From Pseudohongiella sp. (GTDB lineage Bacteria > Pseudomonadota > Gammaproteobacteria > Pseudomonadales > Pseudohongiellaceae): 64,000 bases of DNA. The notes under the pieces are model-generated. The model was not told the origin of the DNA and searched no databases. It saw only the letters and a list, made by a program, of their open reading frames with translations. Below are positions 27,729 through 35,126 of this stretch, piece by piece. Numbering within the stretch: the stretch's first letter is position 1; every line of letters begins with the position of its first letter. Location of the stretch: contig JAUSCD010000029.1 in the NCBI GenBank assembly GCA_030651695.1, positions 186,001 through 250,000 on the forward strand. Direction: 5' to 3'. The position numbers were made by a program, and so were the translations under genes.

Positions 27729-28994
27729 ATGCCAAAGAAAGCAAGAGAGCTAACAGCGACCGAATTGCGCAGGATCACTAAGCCCGGACTATTTGCAGTT
27801 GGTGGCGTCGCTGGGCTGCTATTCAGGGTAACAGACACCGGGTCACAATCGTGGATTTTGCGCACGATGGTCGGCACAAAACGGCGCGATATAGGTTTAG
27901 GCGGGTTCCCTGATGTAACACTGGCACAAGCCCGCGACAAAGCCCGTGAACTGAAAGAAAAGATCACGCAGGGCATTGATCCGGTGGAGGAACGCAAAGC
28001 CGCCAGACGATCCTTAATAGCCTCGCAACTATCTTCAATCACGTTTGAACAGGCCGCTGCCGAATTTATCCGCATGAAGGAGCGGGAATTCCGCAACCCG
28101 CGAAACTCAGAGCAATGGACAAGCACTCTACTGGCTTATGCTATGCCGCATATCGGCAAGGTGCCAGTGCATGAGCTTCAGTTGTCCCATATTAAATCTG
28201 TACTTGATCCAATCTGGGAGACAAAGACAGAAACGGCCAAGCGAATACAGGGCAGATTAGAAAATATTCTGGGCTGGTGTGCTATCCACGGATACCGGAG
28301 CGAAGAAAACCCTGCACGATGGAAAGGCTATCTCGATAAGGTCTACCCTGCCCCCAGCAAAACCCGCAAACGTAACCACCATGCAGCGCTAGAGTTAAAC
28401 GCCATGCCTGAATTTATGGGCAAGCTGAGAACACGCGCCGGAGCAGCGGCTAGAGCGCTGGAGTTCCTAATTCTGACCGCCAGCCGCACCAATGAGGTAA
28501 TTGGCGATAAGCGTATAGGCAAGGCAGGTATTACATGGCCGGAAATCGACTTTGAGAAAAGAATCTGGAGCGTACCAGCCGAGCGCATGAAATCCGGCAA
28601 GGATCATAAAGTCCCGTTGACGGAACGCGCTATTGAACTGCTGAAAGCCCAGAAAGAGAGCAGCAAAGGGAGCCTTGTTTTCGCTAACCCCGATGGTGGA
28701 ATCCCGTCCAATAATTTTCTGACGTCTGTTCTAAAGCGCATGGATATTGATGTTACCGCGCATGGATTCAGATCCACTTTCAAGGATTGGGCCAGAGAAT
28801 GCACCGCCTATGCTGATGAAGTTTCAGAGCTTGCCCTTGCGCACGTAAACAGTGACGAAACCAGAGCCGCCTACGCCAGATCCGAGCTAATGGATAAACG
28901 CCGCCTGATGATGGCCGATTGGGAGCATTACTGTTACCACGGACGCCCAGAGAAGGCCAGTAACGTGGTATCTATCGGGGGTGCTAAATCGTGA
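27729..28994 (+). CDS. int: Tyrosine recombinase/integrase, P4 type
   Basis: The 421-residue integrase has an N-terminal DUF4102 arm-binding domain (ELTATELRRITKPG, GLLFRVTDTGS, IGLGGFPDVTLAQAR), a SAM-like core and a catalytic domain. The catalytic residues Arg253 (TASRTNEV), His345 and Arg348 (HGFRSTFKDWA) and Tyr382 (AAYARSEL) are all present, so it should be active. The frame is open to 27633, but ATG at 27729 has GGAG 8 bases upstream and starts the family N-terminus. It lies 157 bases inside attL, pointing into the element, at the end distal to the intact tRNA. The downstream gene starts in its stop codon. Confidence 0.95.
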   Translation: MPKKARELTATELRRITKPGLFAVGGVAGLLFRVTDTGSQSWILRTMVGTKRRDIGLGGFPDVTLAQARDKARELKEKITQGIDPVEERKAARRSLIASQLSSITFEQAAAEFIRMKEREFRNPRNSEQWTSTLLAYAMPHIGKVPVHELQLSHIKSVLDPIWETKTETAKRIQGRLENILGWCAIHGYRSEENPARWKGYLDKVYPAPSKTRKRNHHAALELNAMPEFMGKLRTRAGAAARALEFLILTASRTNEVIGDKRIGKAGITWPEIDFEKRIWSVPAERMKSGKDHKVPLTERAIELLKAQKESSKGSLVFANPDGGIPSNNFLTSVLKRMDIDVTAHGFRSTFKDWARECTAYADEVSELALAHVNSDETRAAYARSELMDKRRLMMADWEHYCYHGRPEKASNVVSIGGAKS

Positions 28995-29578
28995 ACAGAA
29001 TCGAAGAAATAGATCACCTCCGAATGCTTTTTCGACAGTCAAACGCTGAAGAAACTATGGTGATTGTGAAAACGATCCGAGACAAGGCAATAAGCTACCT
29101 TGATCCAATTAAAGCGAAGGTGCCGCGAGCTATATCAGAACGCGCCGTGAAGAAGTATCAAGATATGGGAGTCAGTCTTGAATGGGATTTAACTGACTGC
29201 GAATCTGTCTTTGAGTTTGCGGTACAGTCACGATCAGTTGAGATTTCACCGCTGGAACGTAAAGCTGTCGAATTACTGCGCGCTAGCTCTGATGTGATAC
29301 GACTCGGAATCCTCACTGAACGCGGATGCGACTGGCTACTCAGTACATACGCACAGCTTGATACTCCTGCAATCCAGAAAGCTGAAAAATTCGCGCCGGG
29401 CAGACCGAAGGGTTCAAAGTCTGAAATCACAAAGTACATTTGCGAACTGAAAAGGCAGTATCCCGATGTTCAAGCTAAGGTTCTTTTTGCTAAAGCAGAC
29501 AAAGAAAAGCTAGCTGGCATGCCACTTAAAAGGTTTCAGAATCGGCTAAGTGAATGCAAAAAAGGACGGCATGAATAA
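28991..29578 (+). CDS. Hypothetical protein coupled to the integrase
   Basis: The 195-residue frame starts with GTG overlapping the integrase stop (GTGA), so it is translationally coupled to int. It is charged and mostly helical, with no membrane segment or signal peptide. A Gly-Arg-Pro-Lys-Gly-Ser run (APGRPKGSKSEITKYI) near residue 137 resembles an AT-hook-like or basic DNA-contacting stretch followed by a helical C-terminal region (KRFQNRLSECKKG). I do not recognise a family. Its coupling to int suggests a role in recombination or its control, which is inference. Confidence 0.72.
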   Translation: MNRIEEIDHLRMLFRQSNAEETMVIVKTIRDKAISYLDPIKAKVPRAISERAVKKYQDMGVSLEWDLTDCESVFEFAVQSRSVEISPLERKAVELLRASSDVIRLGILTERGCDWLLSTYAQLDTPAIQKAEKFAPGRPKGSKSEITKYICELKRQYPDVQAKVLFAKADKEKLAGMPLKRFQNRLSECKKGRHE

Positions 29579-29668
29579 AGGCAAAGCACCTTTGAAAAGT
29601 TACTTTCCCGGTTTAGCGTTAACGGGATTTTTATTAGTTAGCACTGGCCTAGATATGTGAAGAAATAG

Positions 29669-29698
29669 GTGTCGTATCAACTCATATACGGACGACAC
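29669..29698. promoter_or_regulatory. Operator-like inverted repeat upstream of alpA-like gene
   Basis: The 7-bp perfect inverted repeat gtgtcgt...acgacac, with an inner cgtat...atacg pair, ends 5 bases before the start codon of the AlpA-like gene. Its position suits autoregulation by that protein or by a helper-phage activator. Confidence 0.55.
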
Positions 29699-29703
29699 TA
29701 ACT

Positions 29704-29907
29704 ATGATTATCGATAACGTTCCTCAAAAACCCCTGCCCCGTGTCTGGGCTTCAGACTCCCAACTAGCTGAAATATTTTCTGTCACTCGTGCGACTATCT
29801 GGAGGTGGTCGGCTTCTGGGCGATTGCCAAAGCCAGTCAGACTTTCACCGGGCTGCACACGTTGGAAGATTGCAGATATTGCGCAGCTACAGGAGGGAGT
29901 AGCATGA
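29704..29907 (+). CDS. AlpA-like helix-turn-helix regulator
   Basis: The 67-residue protein has the AlpA/excisionase winged-helix layout: ASDSQLAEIFSVTRATIWRW as the helix-turn-helix, then SGRLPKPVRLSPGCTRWK as the wing, ending in ADIAQLQ. In P4-like and other satellites, AlpA proteins activate the integrase or excision and act as the switch. It follows an inverted repeat and precedes a run of overlapping replication genes, so it probably is the first gene of the regulated operon. The next gene starts in its stop codon (ATGA). Confidence 0.85.
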   Translation: MIIDNVPQKPLPRVWASDSQLAEIFSVTRATIWRWSASGRLPKPVRLSPGCTRWKIADIAQLQEGVA

Positions 29908-30215
29908 CTCAAGCCCCGACCACCGGCGAAGTGGATCGGAGCGCAGAGCTTAAAACCTTTCAGCGGCCCGATTATACCAACATCGCAGATGTGCTACGCC
30001 ACGCGATACAAATCACCATTGCCCACAACGGCAACCGTCTACCGCTGATGACTGTTCAGCGTTTGATGGATGCACAAGGGTTTGATCGTGAGTCAGTAAT
30101 TGATGCTCTGAATTATCTGACCCGCCGGAATGACATTAAATTGGTCATTGAACTGGACGCAAGCAAAAAACCATTCAAGACGACTCAAATAATTGTTTGC
30201 GGGGGTGCCGTATGA
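29904..30215 (+). CDS. Small hypothetical protein, possible winged helix
   Basis: The 103-residue protein starts at an ATG overlapping the alpA-like stop, with AGGAGGG upstream (29891-29897). Residues 25-80 (ADVLRHAIQITIAHNGNRLPLMT and following) read as three helices and a short beta pair, a winged-helix-like pattern. The upstream open frame to 29805 is a shadow of alpA. No known family is recognised. Being the second gene of the replication cassette, it may help load or control replication, which is inference. Confidence 0.72.
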   Translation: MTQAPTTGEVDRSAELKTFQRPDYTNIADVLRHAIQITIAHNGNRLPLMTVQRLMDAQGFDRESVIDALNYLTRRNDIKLVIELDASKKPFKTTQIIVCGGAV

Positions 30216-30442
30216 GCCTACGCCGAGCAATTAACGACAAGTGCAAAACCTGCATTTATGACCCCTATTCCGGCACCGGAACATGGCGACAGCAAACAGC
30301 CGCTTGCACCTCGTTTAAGTGTCCTCTTTACCCTGTCCGGCCAATGCCGACCGATAACACTACCGGCGAGCTAATCGCGCTTACAGAGTCAGAAAACGGC
30401 CAATTTGATGCCACTGCTAACAGTTGCGAGGTGCAACCATGA
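30212..30442 (+). CDS. Small Cys4 zinc-binding-like phage protein
   Basis: The 76-residue protein carries Cys11, Cys14, Cys32 and Cys37 (CKTCIYDP, GTWRQQTAACTSFKCPLYP), a likely zinc ribbon. Similar short proteins with the CxxCIYDP...GTWRQQ...CPLYPVRP pattern occur in tailed phages and prophages near replication or recombination genes. Their role is not established. It starts with ATG overlapping the previous stop and ends overlapping the next start, so it is part of the coupled cassette. Confidence 0.78.
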   Translation: MSLRRAINDKCKTCIYDPYSGTGTWRQQTAACTSFKCPLYPVRPMPTDNTTGELIALTESENGQFDATANSCEVQP

Positions 30443-30858
30443 GCGCTGACAAATTATTAGCACGATTGGACAAGGTAAAGCAGAACGGCACAGACCGCTG
30501 GCTTGCATGTTGCCCCGCACACGTTGACAGAAGCCCGTCACTGACAATCAAGCAAACGGATGACGGCACAGTGCTGGTGAAGTGCTGGAGCGGGTGCGGA
30601 GCTGCTGACATTGTTCAGGCCGTTGGTTTGTCACTCAAAGATTTATTTCCAGACAGGCCGCACTTCCGCACACCTATGCGCCCCGGCGAACGATGGGTGC
30701 CACGTGATGTTATTGCAGCGCTGGCGCATGAGTTGCTCACCAGCGTGATGTATTGCTCTGCAATGGCTGCTGGCAAACAGTTGACCCAGGACGACTCTGA
30801 GCGCCTCACGCTGGCCGCAAGCCGCTTGTATGCCGCATGGCTGGAGGTATCAAAGTGA
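30439..30858 (+). CDS. Primase-type zinc-binding (CHC2-like) protein
   Basis: The 139-residue protein shows the N-terminal zinc domain of phage primases: Cys24-Cys25-Pro-Ala-His28, then SPSLTIKQTDDGTVLVKCWSGCGA with Cys49 and Cys53, then IVQAVGLSLKDLFP. In P4/T7-type primase-helicases this domain recognises the primer start site. Here it is encoded separately from the ATPase that follows, and no TOPRIM catalytic domain is visible, so primer synthesis may depend on the host or helper. ATG overlaps the upstream stop. The remaining C-terminal half is helical. Confidence 0.82.
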   Translation: MSADKLLARLDKVKQNGTDRWLACCPAHVDRSPSLTIKQTDDGTVLVKCWSGCGAADIVQAVGLSLKDLFPDRPHFRTPMRPGERWVPRDVIAALAHELLTSVMYCSAMAAGKQLTQDDSERLTLAASRLYAAWLEVSK

Positions 30859-31862
30859 CCGGCGCTGACTTTCTCGATGATCTTTATAGAACTGGCGCAC
30901 CTCAACCGCCGCCAGATCCTTTCAACTGGTTAGAGGATTTTACCGTGACAACAGCCGAGGCCGAACGATTTGCAGATCCTGACTGGATTGTGCCGGGTTT
31001 GATAGTACAAGGACACCTTCACATCATTGCAGCAGAACCAAACGGAGGGAAAACGACTGTGTTTTTCTATCTTGCTGGGTGCATGGTGCAAGCTGGTTTT
31101 AATGTGATTTACGTCAATGCTGATATTTCAGCCGGTGACGCAAAGTCGATGGTACAGCAGGCAAATCAGACGGGTGTAAAACTGCTATTGCCTGAGATGA
31201 AAGCTGGTAAATCAATGGATGACATTGTGAGGAACTTGGTAACGCTGAATGACAGTGGTGCAGATCTGGGCCGTTACATTTTCATTTTCGATACCTTAAA
31301 GAAAATGACAGACGTGATTAACAAGAGCGCATCCAAGCGACTGCTAAAGCTGTTACGCAGCATGACCGCAAAGGGCGCGACAGTTATCTGTCTGGCACAC
31401 ACCAACAAGTACAACGGGCAGGACGGCAAACCGATCTATGAGGGCACTGGCGACATAAAGTCAGACGTCGATAACCTGATCTATTTGATTCCCGACAAGC
31501 GCCCAGACGGATCTATGCTCGTTTCAGCAGAGCCAGACAAGCAACGCGCAGCACTGGAAAAAGTCACCTTTGAAATTAGCCCGCAACGCAAAGTAAAACG
31601 GCTTGATGAGTACCACGACATAGCCGCTGAGAAGCAACGCATGACCCAGCGTGAGCGCGATCAGGACATTATCGAGCGCATTACCGAAGCGATACAGGCC
31701 AAGCACATCAAACAGTCTGACATCGTTTCCTACTGCAAAGAGGCCGACATTTCCAGACGCCAGACGTTGAATTGCTTGAAGCGTTATGAAAATGGATCAG
31801 GCCGTTTATGGAAAGCAACGCCGGGTTTTGAAAAGAATGCGAGGTTCTATGAATTGGCATAA
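30855..31862 (+). CDS. RecA-like AAA ATPase, probable replicative helicase (RepA-type)
   Basis: The 335-residue protein has a RecA-fold ATPase core: Walker A AEPNGGKTT at residues 60-68 with Lys66, Walker B IFIFDT with Asp146, and CLAHTNKY as the sensor-like segment. It resembles the hexameric RepA-like helicases of plasmids and phages. The C-terminal region (KHIKQSDIVSYCKEADI) looks like a helix-turn-helix. The GTG start overlaps the previous stop (GTGA) and has GGAGG 7 bases upstream. An ATG at 30837 is in frame but less likely. Together with the zinc protein it forms a minimal replication module. Confidence 0.85.
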   Translation: MTGADFLDDLYRTGAPQPPPDPFNWLEDFTVTTAEAERFADPDWIVPGLIVQGHLHIIAAEPNGGKTTVFFYLAGCMVQAGFNVIYVNADISAGDAKSMVQQANQTGVKLLLPEMKAGKSMDDIVRNLVTLNDSGADLGRYIFIFDTLKKMTDVINKSASKRLLKLLRSMTAKGATVICLAHTNKYNGQDGKPIYEGTGDIKSDVDNLIYLIPDKRPDGSMLVSAEPDKQRAALEKVTFEISPQRKVKRLDEYHDIAAEKQRMTQRERDQDIIERITEAIQAKHIKQSDIVSYCKEADISRRQTLNCLKRYENGSGRLWKATPGFEKNARFYELA

Positions 31863-31876
31863 AAAGCACTCCCCCC

Positions 31877-32005
31877 GGATAACTGGGATTTTTGGGACAA
31901 CTGAAACAGAAAAGAGCGATTTTGATGTATCTGGAATGGCTGAAACCCGCGTCACTGTTGAGTTGTACCAGTTATTCCACTTATCCCACTTATCCCAGTT
32001 GTCTC
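31877..32005. repeat. Iteron-like repeat region, candidate replication origin
   Basis: The gap of 374 bases (31863-32236) behind the helicase holds repeats of ggataa/gggaca-type units. On the plus strand ggataactggga and gggacaactg lie at 31877-31903, and the opposite orientation ttattccacttatcccactt and tatcccagttgtc lie at 31970-32003. Inverted clusters of a repeated 8-10-base unit beside a replication helicase are typical of origins. The remaining sequence to 32236 is AT rich and holds the shared 14-bp motif at 32189-32202. It carries no convincing gene. Confidence 0.55.
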
Positions 32006-32188
32006 GTTTTACCGGGGAGTACCAGTATTGATAGTTCTGGAACTTCCAACTAACTAACCGGCTGCAAATCTGCCCGCGAAGATCAACCATAAAGCCAGTT
32101 AGTATTTCACTATAACCGCCATAAAATAGAATAAACCTTTTATAAATTAAGGCTTATAGATACAATTAGACCTGTAAACCATCAATAT

Positions 32189-32202
32189 GCCCAACATAAA
32201 AT
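32189..32202 (-). promoter_or_regulatory. Inverted copy of the int-upstream 14-bp motif before terS
   Basis: gcccaacataaaat is the exact reverse complement of 27695-27708. It lies about 35 bases before the small-terminase start in an AT-rich stretch, so it probably belongs to a second promoter region controlling the packaging genes. Confidence 0.55.
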
Positions 32203-32236
32203 CAGGTTTACGGCACAGAATTCAGATATTCAGGTA

Positions 32237-32773
32237 ATGGAACGCTCTTTTTTAATGCCAGAGAAAGCCACCAAACACTATCAACAGCGAGTCAGAAAAG
32301 TGTCCCGACAAGGTTATAAAGGTTTTACCCCAGCAGGTAAAAAGATCGGCAGACCAATTAAGCGCCCCCCTGCCAATGCCGTGGATGTTGTCCGCGATCT
32401 GGCCGGTGAAGGTCATGCACTGATTGGAATCGCTCGCGTATTGGGCACCAGTGCGGACACCTTGCGCCGATGGTTTGATGAGGATGAAGAACTCAAAGCC
32501 GCACTTGATGAAGGCCGGGAGAAAGAGCGCTATTCCCTGCACAATGTTCTATATAAGGCCGCTACCGAACAATCGAACACAACCGCTGCCATGTTCCTGC
32601 TGAAGTCCCGCCACGGCTATAGAGAAGGCGATTCGAGCGAAACGGCCAACCGCGTATCAATCAATTTTACCCTTCCCGGCGCTATGCCTCTGAATGACTT
32701 TGTTCAAGCTGAGTCAGTCCGGGATCTATCCATCCAGACAATACCCACAACCAGAGGTAACAACCATGAGTAA
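32237..32773 (+). CDS. terS: Small terminase subunit-like DNA-binding protein
   Basis: The 178-residue protein has a basic N-terminus with GRPIKRPPANAV, then a helix-turn-helix (GHALIGIARVLGTSADTLRRWFDEDEELKAAL in two pieces) and helices KERYSLHNVLYKAA, TTAAMFLLKSRHGYREG. This arrangement is typical of small terminase subunits, which recognise the packaging site and present DNA to the large subunit. ATG at 32237 and 32255 are both possible. It is the first gene of the packaging block and ends overlapping the next gene. Confidence 0.78.
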   Translation: MERSFLMPEKATKHYQQRVRKVSRQGYKGFTPAGKKIGRPIKRPPANAVDVVRDLAGEGHALIGIARVLGTSADTLRRWFDEDEELKAALDEGREKERYSLHNVLYKAATEQSNTTAAMFLLKSRHGYREGDSSETANRVSINFTLPGAMPLNDFVQAESVRDLSIQTIPTTRGNNHE

Positions 32774-33488
32774 TGCGGCCCTACTTTTAAACGGCAGTAA
32801 TCCACTTCGCAAAGCAAAAGATGACTTTGAACTGAGTATCACGCCGACCAAGCTGGAAGCAAAAGCCGGATTCCCTTCCATGATCGAAGGTCTGACCACT
32901 GAGGCGCAGTCCCTGAAGCGTTTTGCAGAAAGCACCAAAGACCTGATGAAAACCATCGGTGACACGCACTTCAGAGTCCATGCGGATCTAACCCTTACGG
33001 ACGGTGCCAAGCTGGTGCGAAGCGCTAACCATGCAGAGGGCAAGATTAAAGCCGCCCGTGATGAATTCATGCGCATGGCTGACCAAACCGGCGAAACGCT
33101 GACCCGGCTATCTGCTGAGATGAAAACGGCAATCAATCCGCCCACATCTATGGGTGAAGCGCTCGTTGAACAAGAGTTGAGAGCATGGGCGAAGCAGCAG
33201 GAAGTGGGAACACTGGCCCTAAGAGCGCGTGAAGATCCGGCACTTCTGGCAGCGATTGCCCGCGCCCCTGCTGTACTGTCTGGCATTGACCCGCAGACAC
33301 ACGCCACATTGCAGGCCGAGCAGATGAAAGCGCTATTCCCTGACGTCTACGCCAGAGCGCAAGATCTTAAACAGGCGTTTGATACTGCCAATCAAGCATT
33401 GGGTTCGGTCGAAAGCGTGGCAAAAGGTCTGATCGACTTTGATACAGCGAGAGAGTTGGACAGTCGAAAAGTGTCCGCCGTTCTCTAA
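32766..33488 (+). CDS. Hypothetical helical protein between terminase genes
   Basis: The 240-residue protein is almost entirely helical and charged, with coiled-coil-like stretches (EAQSLKRFAESTKDLMKTI, GKIKAARDEFMRMADQTGE, RAQDLKQAFDTANQAL). No signal or membrane segment is seen. ATG at 32766 overlaps the terS end by 8 bases and has AGAGGT 8 bases upstream. Its place between the terminase genes, where phages often keep scaffold or portal-associated genes, suggests a packaging or capsid-interaction role, for example a remodeller of helper capsids. No family is recognised, so this is inference. Confidence 0.72.
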   Translation: MSNAALLLNGSNPLRKAKDDFELSITPTKLEAKAGFPSMIEGLTTEAQSLKRFAESTKDLMKTIGDTHFRVHADLTLTDGAKLVRSANHAEGKIKAARDEFMRMADQTGETLTRLSAEMKTAINPPTSMGEALVEQELRAWAKQQEVGTLALRAREDPALLAAIARAPAVLSGIDPQTHATLQAEQMKALFPDVYARAQDLKQAFDTANQALGSVESVAKGLIDFDTARELDSRKVSAVL

Positions 33489-33501
33489 AGAAGGGCCTTT
33501 T

Positions 33502-33528
33502 AGGGTCACTACGGTGGCCCTCTTTTTT
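33502..33528 (+). terminator. Rho-independent terminator before terL
   Basis: The 8-bp stem agggtcac/gtggccct (one G-T pair) with a tacg loop is followed by cttttttg. It lies between the helical protein gene and terL and may give partial termination, since terL has no clear promoter of its own in the 8 bases that remain. Confidence 0.8.
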
Positions 33529-33536
33529 GAGGTTTT

Positions 33537-34907
33537 ATGAATATCGAGCTTTCAGACTTCCAGCAAAACGCCATGATGGTGCCAGAGGAAATTGATTTAT
33601 TCCTGGGGGGTGGCCGTGGAGGTGGCAAGTCGTGGGCACTGGCATTGCTGGCGCTAAGGCATGTTGAACAGTATGGCGCAAAGGCGCGTATTTTGTACGT
33701 TCGCAAAACATACAAAGGGCTGGCAGATTTTGAGCTGGTCACGCGTGATCTATTCGCCAAAGTCTACGGAACGGCTGCACGATATAACGCTTCTGAGCAT
33801 TGCTGGAGGTTCCCGAATGGAGCCTATCTGGAGCTTGGACAGCTAGAGAGCCATGCCGACTATGCCAAATATCAAGGCAGATCCTTCACGCTGCAAATGG
33901 CTGATGAGGTCGGACAATATGCCTCCCCTGATCTGCTGGACGTTCTACGGTCAAACCTACGCGCCCCAGAGGGTATTCCCGTTCGCGTGGTGCTGGCTGC
34001 AAACCCCGGTGGGCCGGGACACCACTGGATTGCAAAGCGTTATGTTTTTCAGTCTGGGCCGTGGAAACCGTTTTTTGAGTCCAAGTCTAAACGCCAGTGG
34101 ATCTATGCCCCGTCAACGTATACCGGCAACCGATTTATTGACCGTGAAGGCTATCGGGATCAACTGGAATCGTCTTGCCCTAATGACCCCGAATTGCTCA
34201 GAGCGTGGATTGAAGGCGATTGGGCTGTAAACCGTGGCGCGTACTTTGCCAGTGTGCTGGAAGAAAGCCGCAACGCCGTGGAGCCGTGGCAGCAGATCCC
34301 GCAGTGTTATGGCCGCAAGTGGGACACCTATCTAGCGCATGATTTTGGATCAAGCGCCCCTTCTGTCACTTATGTTGTCGCTGTAAGTCCCGGTGATACC
34401 ATCGAGGGCCGCTACTTTGCGCGGGACAGTCTAATCCTGCTGGACGAACTAGCAACTGCCAAGCGAGACAGGCCAAACGAGGGTTTAGGCTGGACAGTGC
34501 CCATACTCAGCGAAGAAATAATATCAATGTGCCAGCGCTGGGGAATCAGACCTGATGGTGTGGCCGATGACGCCATATTCAGCAGGACAGGAAGCGGAGC
34601 CGGATCTATTGCTGATGAATTCAACCGGGCTGGCGTCTACTTTCAACCTGCCCGCAAAGCCGACCGGATCGGTGGCTGGAATGTCATGCGCCGACTACTG
34701 GCTGATGCTGGCAACCCTGATGTGCCGGGTATGTATATTGCCCGCACCTGCAATTACTTCTGGGAAACAGTGCCCTACTTAGGCCGCGACGAAAAACGTG
34801 TTGAAGATGTTGATACTCACGGGCCAGACCATGCCGCTGATGCTGCACGATATGCCTGCCAGCGTGTGAGACACACGGCTACTCAGATAAAACTGGGCGG
34901 GTTCTGA
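33537..34907 (+). CDS. terL: Phage terminase large subunit
   Basis: The 456-residue protein has a full ATPase and nuclease layout. Walker A GGGRGGGKS is at residues 24-32, and Walker B MADE at 121-124 has Glu124 as the catalytic base. The RNase H-like nuclease shows Asp269 (AHDFGSSAPS), an acidic VADDAIF segment near 341 and Asp431 (GPDHAADAARY). Length is normal for terminase_6-type large subunits and no truncation is visible. It would package DNA into preformed heads, and yet no head gene exists in the element. GAGG lies just before the ATG. Confidence 0.93.
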   Translation: MNIELSDFQQNAMMVPEEIDLFLGGGRGGGKSWALALLALRHVEQYGAKARILYVRKTYKGLADFELVTRDLFAKVYGTAARYNASEHCWRFPNGAYLELGQLESHADYAKYQGRSFTLQMADEVGQYASPDLLDVLRSNLRAPEGIPVRVVLAANPGGPGHHWIAKRYVFQSGPWKPFFESKSKRQWIYAPSTYTGNRFIDREGYRDQLESSCPNDPELLRAWIEGDWAVNRGAYFASVLEESRNAVEPWQQIPQCYGRKWDTYLAHDFGSSAPSVTYVVAVSPGDTIEGRYFARDSLILLDELATAKRDRPNEGLGWTVPILSEEIISMCQRWGIRPDGVADDAIFSRTGSGAGSIADEFNRAGVYFQPARKADRIGGWNVMRRLLADAGNPDVPGMYIARTCNYFWETVPYLGRDEKRVEDVDTHGPDHAADAARYACQRVRHTATQIKLGGF

Positions 34908-34981
34908 TAAACAAAAGTGGGCGCAAGCTGGTGGCATGGTCTATAACAAGGGCATGAGCCAGCAGGAAGCAACCGCCGGTC

Positions 34982-35011
34982 AACCCGTCTGAAGTCTAGG
35001 CGGGTTTTTTT
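34982..35011 (+). terminator. Rho-independent terminator after terL
   Basis: The stem aacccgtct/aggcgggtt (one G-T pair) is followed by ttttttt. It ends the packaging transcript. Confidence 0.85.
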
Positions 35012-35030
35012 GCAGACCCCAGAAACACGA

Positions 35031-35062
35031 AAACCCAGCATTTTATCTATGTTGGGTTTTTT
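35031..35062. terminator. Second terminator near the right end of the element
   Basis: The 11-bp stem aaacccagcat/atgttgggttt (one G-T pair) with runs of A before and T after can work on both strands. It would insulate the element from tRNA-Ser readthrough. Its right arm resembles the 14-bp motif seen before int and terS. Confidence 0.8.
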
Positions 35063-35112
35063 GTTGGTCAAATTATTTTTTATTCGCTAAGTTGTTGATT
35101 TATAACGGATAG

Positions 35113-35126
35113 TGGCGGAGGGAGAG
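35113..35126 (+). other. attR: right attachment core inside tRNA-Ser
   Basis: tggcggagggagag is identical to 27558-27571 and lies within the acceptor stem, discriminator and CCA of the tRNA. The body of the tRNA is to the right, so this copy keeps the gene functional after integration. Confidence 0.88.

Larger units (their letters stand above)
27558..35126 (+). mobile_element. Integrated phage-satellite-like element in tRNA-Ser(UGA)
   Basis: A segment of about 7.55 kb lies between the 14-bp direct repeats attL and attR at the 3' end of tRNA-Ser. All nine genes read rightward: integrase, unknown, AlpA-like regulator, small wHTH-like protein, Cys4 protein, primase-type zinc protein, RecA-like ATPase, small terminase-like, unknown helical protein and large terminase (the replication genes are coupled by ATGA/GTGA overlaps). 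No capsid, portal, tail or lysis gene is present. Intact frames, intact att sites and terminators argue against a decaying prophage. The content resembles phage satellites that rely on a helper for particles, but carrying both terminase genes without capsid genes is unusual. Confidence 0.85.

Noticed and set aside
31848-32031. 60-residue open frame after the satellite ATPase (MNWHKKHSPRITG start)
   Set aside because: It overlaps the ATPase end and runs through the iteron-like repeats, which give a repetitive Leu-Ser-His peptide. It looks like non-coding repeat DNA read by chance.
27572-35112. Interpretation as a decayed complete prophage
   Set aside because: All frames are intact, att repeats are perfect, and terL ends with two terminators directly before attR, leaving no trace of head or tail genes. 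It is not fully excluded, since a clean internal deletion could give the same picture.
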